Assembly (NCBI GenBank): GCA_021775095.1
Contig: JAJFII010000069.1
Span: 62,001-126,000 of the forward strand
Length of the DNA stretch: 64,000 nt
DNA from: Rhodospirillales bacterium
GTDB taxonomy: Bacteria > Pseudomonadota > Alphaproteobacteria > Rhodospirillales > Casp-alpha2
Direction of reading: 5' to 3'
A model generated the notes under the pieces. That model saw nothing but the letters and a program-made list of their open reading frames with translations. It made no database searches and had not been told where the DNA came from. A program made the position numbers and the translations under genes. Shown one piece after another: positions 17,226 through 26,986 of the stretch (its first letter is position 1; each line of letters begins with the position of its first letter).

Positions 17226-18175
17226 CGATCCCCGGTGAACATATTTCGGTTATGGTCGACGAAGTGATCCGCGGATTGGCCCTGAAGGACGGTGGCGCCT
17301 ACGTCGACGGCACCTTTGGCGCTGGCGGTTATACGGCAGCCCTGTTGAGGTCGGCGAACTGTACGGTTTGGGGGATTGACCGTGACCCGTTGGCCCAGAC
17401 TTTTGCTGCAAATCTGAGTGAAAAATTCCCCGGGCAAATCACCGTACTAAGCGGATGTTATGGAGATATGGAAGCCCTGCTGGCGGAAGTTGGGGTCGAG
17501 CGCATTGACGGAATAGCTTTGGACCTCGGCGTGTCCTCCATGCAGATTGATGATCCCGGTCGCGGGTTTTCCTTCCGTGGGGACGGACCGCTGGATATGC
17601 GAATGGGTACGTCCGAGCAAACCGCAGCCGACGTGGTCAACCAGTATGCAGAAGAAGAGCTGGCCAACATCATTTATCAATATGGCGAAGAGCGTGCCTC
17701 GCGGCGTATTGCCCATGCCATTGTTGAATTGCGCAAAACAAAACCGATTACCCGCACGGGACAACTGGCGTCACTGATTCGCAGTGTTGTTGCCAAATCA
17801 AAGGATGGAATCGATCCGGCGACCCGGACCTTTCAAGCGTTAAGAATTTATGTGAACGACGAATTGGGTGAGTTGGAAAGAGGATTATCAGCGGCGGAAC
17901 GCCTGTTGGTGCCCGGCGGCCGTCTGGCTGTTGTCTCCTTCCATTCTCTGGAAGATCGCCGGGTTAAGACATTTTTGAGAGAACGCAGTGGTGATGCGCC
18001 GCGACCATCCCGCCATTTGCCCGATGCCGGTACGGTTCGGGTGCCGACATTTGCGGTGACGAAAAAATCAGGATTTAAGGCGACACCCAAAGAGGTGGCG
18101 GTTAACCCGAGGGCCCGCTCGGCACGCTTGCGCGTGGCTGAGCGCACCGCAGCACCGGTAATGGCAGCCGCATGA
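17222..18175 (+). CDS. rsmH: 16S rRNA N4-methyltransferase
   Basis: A 317-residue SAM-dependent enzyme (formerly MraW) that methylates N4 of C1402 of 16S rRNA in the ribosomal P site. Features: the opening HISVMVDEVI, the SAM motif VDGTFGAGGYT, the conserved LDLGVSSMQIDDPGRGFSF and LDMRMG block, and SFHSLEDRRVK near the end. It is the second gene of the dcw cluster, overlapping mraZ by 4 bases, and is followed after 13 bases by ftsL. Confidence 0.97.
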   Translation: MTIPGEHISVMVDEVIRGLALKDGGAYVDGTFGAGGYTAALLRSANCTVWGIDRDPLAQTFAANLSEKFPGQITVLSGCYGDMEALLAEVGVERIDGIALDLGVSSMQIDDPGRGFSFRGDGPLDMRMGTSEQTAADVVNQYAEEELANIIYQYGEERASRRIAHAIVELRKTKPITRTGQLASLIRSVVAKSKDGIDPATRTFQALRIYVNDELGELERGLSAAERLLVPGGRLAVVSFHSLEDRRVKTFLRERSGDAPRPSRHLPDAGTVRVPTFAVTKKSGFKATPKEVAVNPRARSARLRVAERTAAPVMAAA

Positions 18176-18188
18176 GGAGGGTACGCAC

Positions 18189-18551
18189 ATGATCAGACGC
18201 TCTACCCTATTGACGACCCTTCTCGCTGCCTCGACGGGGTTGGCCCTGTTTATTGTGAAATATCAGGTCCAGGATCTGGAAGACACCTTAACTTTGATTG
18301 ATCGTGAAATCGCCAGTAATCGCCAGGCTGTACACGTTCTAAAAGCCGAGTGGAGTCATCTTAACGAACCCAACCGATTGCGGTTTTTGGCCGCCCGGCA
18401 CCTGGATTTAGGACCATTGGAAAACGCCCAGTTTACAACCCCCGACGATTTAGCCGGGCTGTTGCAACCTCGAGAAAATGAATATCAGGAAGATAGTGCA
18501 TTGCGCGATCAGAAGATCGGCGATGCCTTAAAGAAGGATATCTCGCAATGA
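18189..18551 (+). CDS. ftsL: Cell division protein FtsL
   Basis: A 120-residue bitopic protein of the divisome FtsQLB subcomplex. One N-terminal membrane span (TLLTTLLAASTGLALFIVKY) is followed by a periplasmic coiled coil (QVQDLEDTLTLIDREIASNRQAVHVLKAEWSHL) and the alphaproteobacterial signature NEPNRLRFLAARHLDL. Family sequence identity is usually low; position between rsmH and ftsI settles the call. GAGG at 18176-18179 precedes the ATG by 9 bases. The stop overlaps ftsI by 4 bases. Confidence 0.93.
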   Translation: MIRRSTLLTTLLAASTGLALFIVKYQVQDLEDTLTLIDREIASNRQAVHVLKAEWSHLNEPNRLRFLAARHLDLGPLENAQFTTPDDLAGLLQPRENEYQEDSALRDQKIGDALKKDISQ

Positions 18552-20365
18552 CCCCTCTGACTTCGTCGACAGAAGATCGACACCAGATGGACGGTGTTCG
18601 GAAACAGGCGCTTGAAACCGGACGCAACCGATTATTGGTGGCCGGTGTGGTTATCACCCTGGCGTTTGGTGCAATTGCCTCGCGATTGGTTGATTTGACG
18701 ATCCTTAACGGCGGTGGTGAACCCCACGTTGCCTCGATCGAGCCGACGTCCGACACTGTCATTGGGCGCGCCGATATAACCGACCGCAACGGCATTCTGC
18801 TGGCGACAAGTCTGCCGACGGCATCGCTTTATGCGGATCCCAGGGGAATTTTAAATGCCCAGGAAGCGGCTTTCAGAATCGCTAGCGTCATGCCCGAATT
18901 GGACGCCAAAGAGCTTGCCAGAAAAATGAAAATGAAAGGGCGTTTCGTTTGGCTGGCACGCAATCTGACACCGCAACAACATTTTCAAATTAACCGTCTG
19001 GGGTTGCCGGGAATCGCTTTCCAGGAAGGCGAACGCCGGGTTTATCCGCACGGGAAAATGGCCGCCCATGTTCTGGGGCTGACCAATGTCGACGGACTGG
19101 GGATCGCCGGCATTGAAAAACAATTTGACCAACATCTTCGTTCGGGTAAGGGGGCCATTGAATTGTCCCTGGATCTTCGAATTCAGGCGATTTTGCAGGA
19201 GGAGTTAAAAAACACAATTTCCGAATTCACCGCCATCGGCGGCGCTGGTGTCGTAATGGATGTGCGCACCGGCGAATTAATTGCCATGGCGTCGCTGCCG
19301 GACTTTGATCCCAACACCCCCAATCAGATTGTCGGCGATGCGGCCTTCAACCGGGCCGCCAAAGGCGTTTACGAGATGGGGTCAACCTTCAAATTGTTTA
19401 CGGCGGCGATGGCGCTTGATACGGGTACCGTGACGATGAAAAGCGGATACGACGCGAGCAAACCGATCCGCATCGCCCGCTTTGCAATTTCCGATTACCA
19501 CGCAAAAAACCGTTGGTTGTCGGTCCCGGAAATTATTCTGCATTCGTCGAATATCGGTGCCGCCAAAATGGCAGTAGATGTTGGTACAGACGGCCAGCAG
19601 AATTACCTGCGGCGGTTGGGCATGTTAAGCGCCGCCGAGTTGGAATTGCCGGAAGTCGGCAAACCCTTGTTGCCATCACCCTGGCGACCGATCAATACCA
19701 TGACCATTTCCTATGGCCACGGAATTGCCGTCAGCCCGGTTCAACTGGCAAGCGGCATCGCCAGTCTGGTGAACGGCGGAATTCGCCGACCGGTCACCCT
19801 ATTGAAAATGCGCGATGGAGCGCCTTTGGGGCGCCGGATTTTTTCCAAAAAAACATCTCTTCAAATGCGCCGCCTGATGCGTTTGGTTGTCACCGAAGGG
19901 ACCGGCCGTAAGGCGGAGGTCAACGGATATTTGATCGGCGGCAAGACCGGAACCGCAGACAAGTTAAACGGCCGCAGTTATGCAAAATCATCGCGTATCG
20001 CTTCATTTGCCGGCGCGTTCCCGATGAACGATCCGCGCTATTCCGTGTTGGTGGTTATCGATGAGCCAAACGGTACCAAAAGAACCTTCAACTACGCCAC
20101 GGGCGGTTGGGTTGCGGCGCCGGTCGTTGGCCGAATTGTCAGTCGCATGGGGCCGATCGTTGGCATTGCTCCGGATACCAAAGTGGTCTTTGAGACGCCC
20201 TTTATAGCCAAGCCGAAAATTAGAAAAGCCAAAGCAAACCCAAAACCCAGTACTTATTTGAAGAAGGCCAGTTGGCGAAAGCCAGCGACGCCAAAAAGTA
20301 GCAGTGACGACGCTTTTTCCAAGCGAATGCGGGCGGCGCTGGAGCGGAATAGTGCAACTCAATGA
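18548..20365 (+). CDS. ftsI: Peptidoglycan transpeptidase FtsI (PBP3)
   Basis: The septum-specific class B penicillin-binding protein, 605 residues, in the inner membrane with a periplasmic catalytic domain. An N-terminal membrane anchor (NRLLVAGVVITLAFGAIASRL) precedes the pedestal domain. The transpeptidase motifs are intact: STFK in EMGSTFKLFTAA, SSN in HSSNIGAAKMA, and KTGT in GGKTGTADKLNG. The C-terminus has a Lys/Pro-rich tail of about 50 residues (KPKIRKAKANPKPS). It overlaps ftsL by 4 bases and murE by 14. Confidence 0.96.
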   Translation: MTPLTSSTEDRHQMDGVRKQALETGRNRLLVAGVVITLAFGAIASRLVDLTILNGGGEPHVASIEPTSDTVIGRADITDRNGILLATSLPTASLYADPRGILNAQEAAFRIASVMPELDAKELARKMKMKGRFVWLARNLTPQQHFQINRLGLPGIAFQEGERRVYPHGKMAAHVLGLTNVDGLGIAGIEKQFDQHLRSGKGAIELSLDLRIQAILQEELKNTISEFTAIGGAGVVMDVRTGELIAMASLPDFDPNTPNQIVGDAAFNRAAKGVYEMGSTFKLFTAAMALDTGTVTMKSGYDASKPIRIARFAISDYHAKNRWLSVPEIILHSSNIGAAKMAVDVGTDGQQNYLRRLGMLSAAELELPEVGKPLLPSPWRPINTMTISYGHGIAVSPVQLASGIASLVNGGIRRPVTLLKMRDGAPLGRRIFSKKTSLQMRRLMRLVVTEGTGRKAEVNGYLIGGKTGTADKLNGRSYAKSSRIASFAGAFPMNDPRYSVLVVIDEPNGTKRTFNYATGGWVAAPVVGRIVSRMGPIVGIAPDTKVVFETPFIAKPKIRKAKANPKPSTYLKKASWRKPATPKSSSDDAFSKRMRAALERNSATQ

Positions 20366-21845
20366 TTTATGGCATGGAGATTTAACGTTCGTGACGACCT
20401 CGGCTGCCTCATATGATCAGCGTATTGAAGGGCTCACTTGCGATTCCAGGCAGGTAGAGCCCGGCTTTCTGTTTGCGGCCCTGCCGGGATCGAAAGTCGA
20501 TGGACGTGCTTTCATCGGTGATGCATTGGCCCGTGGCGCCGTTGCCATCCTGGCGCCTGAAGGAACCGACCCGCACCTGACCAGCGACGCAGTGCGCCTG
20601 TACACGGCGGCAAATCCACGCCGTCATTATGCCCTGGCTGCGGCACAATTTTATGGCAAACAACCGAATAGGCTGACGGCGATTACGGGCACCAACGGGA
20701 AAACATCCGTCGCCGGTTTTGTGCGTCAGATCCTAAGCGGTCTTGGCCATAAATCGGCGAGCGCCGGTACCTTGGGTATCGAACTGGGCGGCTTCGCTCC
20801 TGCGGCAATGCCAAATGTGCAATCGCCCTATGGTTTGACCACACCGGACTCCGTTGATTTGCATAAAAGTCTGGCGGAACTGGCATCGTTCGGTATTGAC
20901 CATATGGCAATTGAAGCGTCGAGCCATGGTTTGGATCAATATCGACTGGATGGAATAAAATTTTCAGCTGCGGCTTTCACCAACCTGACGCGTGATCATC
21001 TGGATTACCACGGCACTGTCGAAAGTTATCTGGAGGCCAAGCTGCGGCTGTTCTCTGAACTGGTTGTCGACGGCGGATCGGCGGTTATCAACGCCGATGA
21101 CCCCTATGCCAATGCGTTCAGGAGTGTTAGCCAGGGCCGGGGCCTGCAATTGCTGACCTATGGTTTAAGCGGCCAGGACATCGAACTCCTGGGTCTAGCC
21201 CCGTTAGCTGATGGCCAGCGGCTTTCCATGCGGGTCTATGGGACACCTTACGAAATTGAGCTGCCGCTTGTTGGCGCATTTCAAGCGGCGAACGCGCTTT
21301 GCGCGCTTGGTTTGGTTGTCACACTTGGCGAAAATGTCGCGAACGCTGTCGGCCAGCTCGAAACACTGTCGGGAATTACAGGTCGATTGGAACGGGTCGC
21401 CCGGACGCGTGGCAACGCACCGGTATTTGTCGATTATGCCCATACCCCAGACGCCTTGTCTGCCGCCCTGCAGGCGCTTCGGCCGCATACGGAAAAACGG
21501 TTGCACGTAGTCTTTGGCTGTGGCGGCGATCGCGACCCGGGGAAACGGCCAGAAATGGGAGCCGTTGCCTGCCGCGACGCAGATGTCGTCGTGATTACCG
21601 ACGACAACCCGAGAAACGAAGATCCAGCCACCATTCGTGCTGCCGCCAGGGCCGCCTGTCCGGATGCCGCGGAAATTGCCGATCGTCGCGACGCCATTGA
21701 TCTTGCCATAAAAGGCCTGATGCCCGGTGATACATTGCTGGTCGCCGGCAAGGGTCATGAAACGGGGCAGATCGTCGGCGACCAGGTGATCCCCTTCAAT
21801 GATCGTGAGACCATCTGGTCACTGGTATCAGGAGGCGATCTATGA
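20352..21845 (+). CDS. murE: UDP-MurNAc-tripeptide ligase (meso-diaminopimelate adding)
   Basis: Cytoplasmic ATP-dependent ligase adding the third amino acid to UDP-MurNAc-L-Ala-D-Glu. The 497-residue protein shows the P-loop GTNGKTSVAGF, the central SSHGLDQYRLDG segment, and VFVDYAHTPDAL. DDNPRNEDP contains the DNPR motif of the meso-DAP-specific enzymes, so the stem peptide should carry DAP. I chose GTG 20352 because GGAG lies 8 bases upstream and the protein then begins MQLNDLW as in relatives; an upstream ATG (20304) would lie deep in ftsI. The stop overlaps murF by 4 bases. Confidence 0.96.
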   Translation: MQLNDLWHGDLTFVTTSAASYDQRIEGLTCDSRQVEPGFLFAALPGSKVDGRAFIGDALARGAVAILAPEGTDPHLTSDAVRLYTAANPRRHYALAAAQFYGKQPNRLTAITGTNGKTSVAGFVRQILSGLGHKSASAGTLGIELGGFAPAAMPNVQSPYGLTTPDSVDLHKSLAELASFGIDHMAIEASSHGLDQYRLDGIKFSAAAFTNLTRDHLDYHGTVESYLEAKLRLFSELVVDGGSAVINADDPYANAFRSVSQGRGLQLLTYGLSGQDIELLGLAPLADGQRLSMRVYGTPYEIELPLVGAFQAANALCALGLVVTLGENVANAVGQLETLSGITGRLERVARTRGNAPVFVDYAHTPDALSAALQALRPHTEKRLHVVFGCGGDRDPGKRPEMGAVACRDADVVVITDDNPRNEDPATIRAAARAACPDAAEIADRRDAIDLAIKGLMPGDTLLVAGKGHETGQIVGDQVIPFNDRETIWSLVSGGDL

Positions 21846-23305
21846 CTTTAAGCGCCGCTCCTCTGTGGTCCGCCGAACAGGCCCGTGACGCGACATCGGG
21901 AACGACACAGGGCAGGTGGCAGGCAACCGGTGTATCCATCGATAGCCGTGCGCTTGAACCCGGTGATCTGTTTATTGCCCTCGCCGGCCCAAGCCATGAT
22001 GGCCATGCCTATGTTTCCAGCGCCTTGGCAGCTGGTGCGGTTGCGGCTGTAGTCGAAAAACCGTCGCTAAAGGAGATCGACTTTATCAACCTTGGCGAAA
22101 AACTGCTTTGTGTAACCAACACGACAGCCGCCCTGGAAGATTTGGCAAAAGCGGCAAGAGGCCGGACGTCGGCAAAAATCATCGCCGTTACCGGAAGTGT
22201 TGGCAAAACCGGCACCAAAGAAATGTTAAAACGGGTCTTGGCCGATCAGGGCCGGACGGCGGCCACCCATGGCAATTTAAATAACCATTTCGGCTTGCCC
22301 CTATGTCTCGCACGGATGGATCACAGATCGGAATTTGGCATTTTTGAACTGGGCATGAGTGCCGCCGGTGAAATCTTGCCGCTCAGTAAAATGACCCGCC
22401 CGCATGTGGCGTTAATAACCGCCATTGAATTTGCCCATAGCGCCTTTTTCGAATCCATGGAAGATATCGCCGATGCAAAAGCTGAAATATTTCATGGCCT
22501 GGAACCGGCTGGCATTGCTGTCCTGAACGCCGATAACCCGATGTTCGAGCGGTTAAAAGATGCGGCTGCTCACGCCGGTGTTAAAAATATTCGTACTTTT
22601 GGGGCTGCGGTCGGTTCCGATTGCCGATTAACCGATGTCGAACTGAAACCCTGGTCAAGTCGGGTATCTGTTAATTTGCGTGGCAAACCGATTAACTTTG
22701 AGATTTCAGTGCCGGGTCGTCATTGGGTACAGAACGCACTTGGTGTGTTAGCTGTTGTTGATGCTGTTGGCGCTGATCCTGAACGGGCAGCCTCCAAATT
22801 GGCAGAGATGCCCGGCCTTAAGGGGCGCGGCCGTCGCCATATTCTGTCCATTCCCGGCGGTACGGTTTCGCTGATTGATGAAAGTTATAATGCCAGTCCC
22901 GCGTCCATGCAGGCGGCCATAGAAGTTTTGGGCCAGTTGTCGCTTGAGGCCGGTGCGCGAAAGATTGCGGTGCTCGGAGATATGCTTGAATTGGGTGATC
23001 ACGCCGAAACCCAACATCAAAACCTGGCCGGAATTTTGGCGAAAAACGAAATTGATCTGGTGTTTACAACGGGTCAGTTCATGGCCTATCTGTCGGCCGC
23101 CCTCCCTGCCGCCATGCGGGCCGGGCACGCAAATTCTGCCCAAAAAATATCACCCCTGTTGCGCTCCGTTGTCCGTCCGTCCGACGTCGTTTTGGTCAAA
23201 GGTTCAAACGGCAGCCATACGGGTTTGATTGTTGATGACCTGCTGAAGCTGGAGCAGGCCGAAAATTCTGAGTTGGCGCAGCCGTTTGCTGTGAACGGGG
23301 GGTAG
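21842..23305 (+). CDS. murF: UDP-MurNAc-tripeptide:D-Ala-D-Ala ligase
   Basis: Completes the UDP-MurNAc-pentapeptide by adding D-Ala-D-Ala in the cytoplasm. The 487-residue protein has the Mur ligase P-loop TGSVGKTGTKEML, NLNNHFGLPL, ELGMSAAGEI, and DESYNASPASMQAA, the last being highly typical of MurF. GDMLELG and KGSNGSH lie in the C-terminal domain. It overlaps murE by 4 bases and is followed after 9 bases by mraY. Confidence 0.96.
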   Translation: MTLSAAPLWSAEQARDATSGTTQGRWQATGVSIDSRALEPGDLFIALAGPSHDGHAYVSSALAAGAVAAVVEKPSLKEIDFINLGEKLLCVTNTTAALEDLAKAARGRTSAKIIAVTGSVGKTGTKEMLKRVLADQGRTAATHGNLNNHFGLPLCLARMDHRSEFGIFELGMSAAGEILPLSKMTRPHVALITAIEFAHSAFFESMEDIADAKAEIFHGLEPAGIAVLNADNPMFERLKDAAAHAGVKNIRTFGAAVGSDCRLTDVELKPWSSRVSVNLRGKPINFEISVPGRHWVQNALGVLAVVDAVGADPERAASKLAEMPGLKGRGRRHILSIPGGTVSLIDESYNASPASMQAAIEVLGQLSLEAGARKIAVLGDMLELGDHAETQHQNLAGILAKNEIDLVFTTGQFMAYLSAALPAAMRAGHANSAQKISPLLRSVVRPSDVVLVKGSNGSHTGLIVDDLLKLEQAENSELAQPFAVNGG

Positions 23306-23314
23306 GGCAGGAAC

Positions 23315-24403
23315 ATGCTTTATAACATTCTCTTCCCACTGGCCGAACAGTTTTCTGCTCTCAACGTCTTCAGGTATATTACGTTCCGTACCGGTGGTGC
23401 GGTAATGACCGCATTGATCATCAGTTTCCTGTTTGGTCCTGTTGTCATTGATATGCTGAAAAGTCGGCAACAGGGCGGGCAACCGATCCGCGAAGATGGA
23501 CCGGAAAGCCATTTGTTAACTAAAAAAGGAACGCCGACCATGGGCGGGTTCCTGATTTTACTGGCCGTCTCAATCGCAACATTGTTGTGGGCAGATCTCC
23601 GCAATGGTTTTGTCTGGGCCGCGCTGGGGGTGACAATTGCCTTCGGTACCATTGGGTTCCTGGACGACTACATGAAAGTCACGCAGCGTGACACCAAGGG
23701 GTTATCCGGAAAATTAAAACTGCTTATGCAGGTCGCAATTAGCAGCGTTGCCGCGTTTTGGATCATCAGTCAATTGCCCGATGCCCTGGCCACGACAATC
23801 GCCATACCATTCATGAAAACCACATTGCTTAATTTTGGCTGGATGTTCGTGGGGGTCGCCGTATTGGTCATGGTTGGCGCTTCAAACGCCGTCAATCTGA
23901 CCGATGGTCTGGATGGCCTGGCGATCGTTCCGGTGATGATTGCCGCCGGAGTATTTGCATTGATTTCTTATTTGGTTGGAAATTCTGTATTTTCCGGTTA
24001 CCTGCAAATTCATTACGTCCCGGGCAGCGGGGAACTTGCGGTTTTTTGTGGGTCAGTTGTTGGTGCCGGTCTTGGGTTTCTTTGGTATAACGCACCGCCG
24101 GCTAAGGTTTTCATGGGCGACACCGGGTCGCTGGCTCTCGGCGGTGCCTTGGGGTCGGTCAGCGTGATTACAAAACACGAACTTGTGCTGGCCATTGTCG
24201 GTGGGTTGTTCGTCTTGGAAACCGTTTCAGTGATCGTCCAGGTGGCGTCTTTTAAATTGACGGGCAAACGGGTCTTCGCCATGGCACCGCTGCACCACCA
24301 CTTCGAAAAAAAGGGCTGGGCCGAAAGTACCATCGTCATCCGATTCTGGATTATCGCATCCATCCTGGCCTTGGTTGGCCTTTCAACATTGAAACTGAGG
24401 TGA
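23315..24403 (+). CDS. mraY: Phospho-N-acetylmuramoyl-pentapeptide transferase (lipid I synthase)
   Basis: A 362-residue integral membrane enzyme with about ten spans. It transfers phospho-MurNAc-pentapeptide to undecaprenyl phosphate, forming lipid I on the inner face of the membrane. Conserved loops: [21 protein letters not shown] (the DDxxK catalytic region), [13 protein letters not shown], and [13 protein letters not shown], with [13 protein letters not shown] near the C-terminus. It lies between murF and murD with 9- and 7-base gaps. Confidence 0.97.
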   Translation: MLYNILFPLAEQFSALNVFRYITFRTGGAVMTALIISFLFGPVVIDMLKSRQQGGQPIREDGPESHLLTKKGTPTMGGFLILLAVSIATLLWADLRNGFVWAALGVTIAFGTIGFLDDYMKVTQRDTKGLSGKLKLLMQVAISSVAAFWIISQLPDALATTIAIPFMKTTLLNFGWMFVGVAVLVMVGASNAVNLTDGLDGLAIVPVMIAAGVFALISYLVGNSVFSGYLQIHYVPGSGELAVFCGSVVGAGLGFLWYNAPPAKVFMGDTGSLALGGALGSVSVITKHELVLAIVGGLFVLETVSVIVQVASFKLTGKRVFAMAPLHHHFEKKGWAESTIVIRFWIIASILALVGLSTLKLR

Positions 24404-24410
24404 CGGACCC

Positions 24411-25862
24411 ATGATCGACGTCTTCGCTTTCAATGGATATCCCGTTGCTGTTTTGGGACTGGGCCGTTCCGGTTTGTCTGCGGCACGCGCCCTGCATAAA
24501 AGTGGTGCCGAGGTCTGGGCCTGGGATGACAACCCGGTGTCACGGGACCAAGCTGGTGATTTAGGTGTGCCAATCGTCGATCTGAATAGCTGCGACTGGC
24601 AACAATGCACCACCTTGGTTTTGAGCCCGGGCATTCCCCATACCTATCCCGAACCGCACCCAATTGCGGCGCGGGCGAAGGCCGCAAATGTAGAGATTAT
24701 CTGTGATGTCGAGCTTCTGGCGCGCTCGCAACGGCTGTCCAGTTATTTGGGTGTCACCGGAACCAACGGCAAATCGACGACAACGGCGCTGATCGGGCAC
24801 ATTTTATTGGTTTCGGGAAAGCAGGCGGAAATTGGCGGCAATTTTGGGATTCCGGCACTTGATCTGGAACCCTTGGGCGAGTCCGATATTTATGTTTTGG
24901 AAATGTCATCGTACCAATTGGAACGTACAGTTTCGATCACCTACGACTTTGCAGTTTTGCTGAACATCAGCGCCGACCACCTGGAACGCCACGGCGGTAT
25001 GGATGGGTATATTGCTGCCAAAAAGTCCATATTCCATCGCCAGACTTACCCCCGGACGGCGGTTATCGGCGTCGATGATCCGTTCTGTCAAGCCATCTAT
25101 GAGGATCTTAAATCCGTCGGTGACCAGGCGATTGTTCCCATTTCAGGATCGAAGCGGGTCCATGGCGGCGTATATGTCCTCGACGGGGTTTTGATTGATG
25201 ATACGGAGGGCAAGGAAACAGCAGTTTGTGATCTTAAAAACATCGGCAGTTTGCCGGGAACTCACAATTGGCAAAATGCCGCTGCGGCTTATGCATCGAC
25301 AAAAGCTGCCGGTGTCCAGACGCATGCCATTATGGCTTGTTTGCAGAGTTATCCGGGTCTTGTCCACCGCCAGGAGGCGGTCGCGATTGTCGATGGTGTG
25401 GCTTTTGTCAACGACAGTAAAGCGACAAACCGCGATGCAGCGGCGCGGGCACTGACCTGTTATGACAACATTTACTGGATTGTCGGTGGCCGTCCGAAGG
25501 ATGGCGGACTGAAGGGTTTGGAGTCGCACCTGGGCACGGTTCGCCATGCCTTTTTGATCGGCGAATCTGCAATTGCGTTTTCGCAATTTCTCGATGGAAG
25601 AGTTGCCATGACGATCGCCGGCGATTTGTCTGTCGCTGTCGCCGCAGCCTTCAAAGCGGCTAAATCGGATGCTGCAAAAAGGCCGGTGATCCTGTTGTCT
25701 CCAGCCTGTGCATCGTTCGATCAGTTCGCCAGTTTTGAAGATCGCGGCGATGTTTTTAAAGACCTTGTTGCAGCGTTGCCCGGTACCCACCAGGATCCCT
25801 TTGAAGAGCCGGGATTATTTCCCATTAAAAATTCGGGTTCGGCGACGGGAGGGGCTGCCTGA
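24411..25862 (+). CDS. murD: UDP-MurNAc-L-alanine:D-glutamate ligase
   Basis: Cytoplasmic ligase adding D-glutamate, the second residue of the stem peptide. The 483-residue protein shows the N-terminal dinucleotide-fold GLGRSGLSAARAL, the P-loop GVTGTNGKSTTTAL, EMSSYQLER, and the ligase motif NDSKATNRDAAARAL. PACASFDQFASFEDRGDVF near the end is typical of MurD. The last base of the stop codon is the first base of the ftsW start (TGATG), so translation is probably coupled. Confidence 0.96.
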   Translation: MIDVFAFNGYPVAVLGLGRSGLSAARALHKSGAEVWAWDDNPVSRDQAGDLGVPIVDLNSCDWQQCTTLVLSPGIPHTYPEPHPIAARAKAANVEIICDVELLARSQRLSSYLGVTGTNGKSTTTALIGHILLVSGKQAEIGGNFGIPALDLEPLGESDIYVLEMSSYQLERTVSITYDFAVLLNISADHLERHGGMDGYIAAKKSIFHRQTYPRTAVIGVDDPFCQAIYEDLKSVGDQAIVPISGSKRVHGGVYVLDGVLIDDTEGKETAVCDLKNIGSLPGTHNWQNAAAAYASTKAAGVQTHAIMACLQSYPGLVHRQEAVAIVDGVAFVNDSKATNRDAAARALTCYDNIYWIVGGRPKDGGLKGLESHLGTVRHAFLIGESAIAFSQFLDGRVAMTIAGDLSVAVAAAFKAAKSDAAKRPVILLSPACASFDQFASFEDRGDVFKDLVAALPGTHQDPFEEPGLFPIKNSGSATGGAA

Positions 25863-26986
25863 TGGTGACTCTGGCACGTACGGACACCAGTTTGGTCGGC
25901 CATTGGTGGTGGACCGTCGACCGATGGAATTTAGGTGCCGTTGCCGTCTTGGCCCTGTTGGGCGCAGTCCTGACCCTAGCCGCATCACCCGCTGTGGCCG
26001 AGCGGATCGGATTGGATACCTTCTATTTTGCCCGCCGGCAAATGATCTATTTGGCATTGGGCTTATCGGCGATGATTGCCGTATCCTTCCTTTCGCTCCG
26101 TGGCGTGCGTCGGTTTGCCGTGGCCCTGATGGTGGTCTCAATTGTGTTAATGGTTCTGACCCTGGTTTTCGGTGCAGAAATCAAAGGTGCGACGCGGTGG
26201 TTGCACGTCGCTGGAATTTCCATTCAGGCATCGGAATTCGTAAAACCGGCATTTGCCGTTGTCGCCGCCTGGATGTTTTCAGCCAGTCGGCTGGATGACC
26301 AAATTCCGGGTTACTCCATTGCCGTCGGCCTCTATGTATGTGTTGTTGGCTTGTTGATGCTGCAGCCCGATGTTGGGATGTCGATTGTGATCTCGGCAAT
26401 CTGGGGCATCCAGATTTTTGTTGCCGGACTGCCCTTACTCATTGTCATTGGTGTTGCTGGCATTTTTCTGTGCGGCAGTATTGGTGCTTATTTTGCATTT
26501 GATCACGTGCGCGGTCGGGTTGACCGGTTCCTCGATCCGGATATTGCCGAAGGGTTTCAAGTCGCCCGTGCCATAGAGGCCTTCCGCAATGGGGGGTGGT
26601 CGGGCCGCGGGCCTGGCGAAGGTCGCGTTAAAGAGGTTCTTCCCGATGCCCATGCGGACTTTATTTTCGCCGTCGCCGGTGAGGAATTCGGGCTGATCGT
26701 TTGCCTCATCATTGTCGCCTTGTTTGCTTTTGTTGTTTTACGTGGGTTCGCACGGGTCTTTAAAGACGACGACTTTTTTGTCCTGTTGGCGGTCGTTGGA
26801 TTGCTCGTGCAATTTGCCATTCAGGCGATCATCAACATGGCTTCAACCTTGAATCTTATGCCGCCCAAGGGAATGACACTCCCTTTCATTTCCTACGGGG
26901 GATCATCGACATTGGCCCTTGGTCTCGGTATGGGGATGGTCCTCGCATTGACCCGAATTCGTCCGGCATCCGGGAGTACACGATGA
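25862..26986 (+). CDS. ftsW: Septal peptidoglycan glycosyltransferase FtsW
   Basis: A 374-residue SEDS-family membrane protein that polymerises lipid II at the septum together with FtsI. About ten membrane segments are visible. Conserved blocks include GATRWLHVAGISIQASEFVKP, GRGPGEGRVKEVLPDAHADF with the family's catalytic-region Asp, and LPFISYGGSSTLALG. It shares one base with murD and overlaps murG by 4 bases. Confidence 0.96.
   Translation: MVTLARTDTSLVGHWWWTVDRWNLGAVAVLALLGAVLTLAASPAVAERIGLDTFYFARRQMIYLALGLSAMIAVSFLSLRGVRRFAVALMVVSIVLMVLTLVFGAEIKGATRWLHVAGISIQASEFVKPAFAVVAAWMFSASRLDDQIPGYSIAVGLYVCVVGLLMLQPDVGMSIVISAIWGIQIFVAGLPLLIVIGVAGIFLCGSIGAYFAFDHVRGRVDRFLDPDIAEGFQVARAIEAFRNGGWSGRGPGEGRVKEVLPDAHADFIFAVAGEEFGLIVCLIIVALFAFVVLRGFARVFKDDDFFVLLAVVGLLVQFAIQAIINMASTLNLMPPKGMTLPFISYGGSSTLALGLGMGMVLALTRIRPASGSTR

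Noticed and set aside
20304-20351. Upstream ATG extension of murE
   Set aside because: It would overlap ftsI by over 60 bases and add residues absent from MurE proteins; GTG 20352 has a ribosome site.
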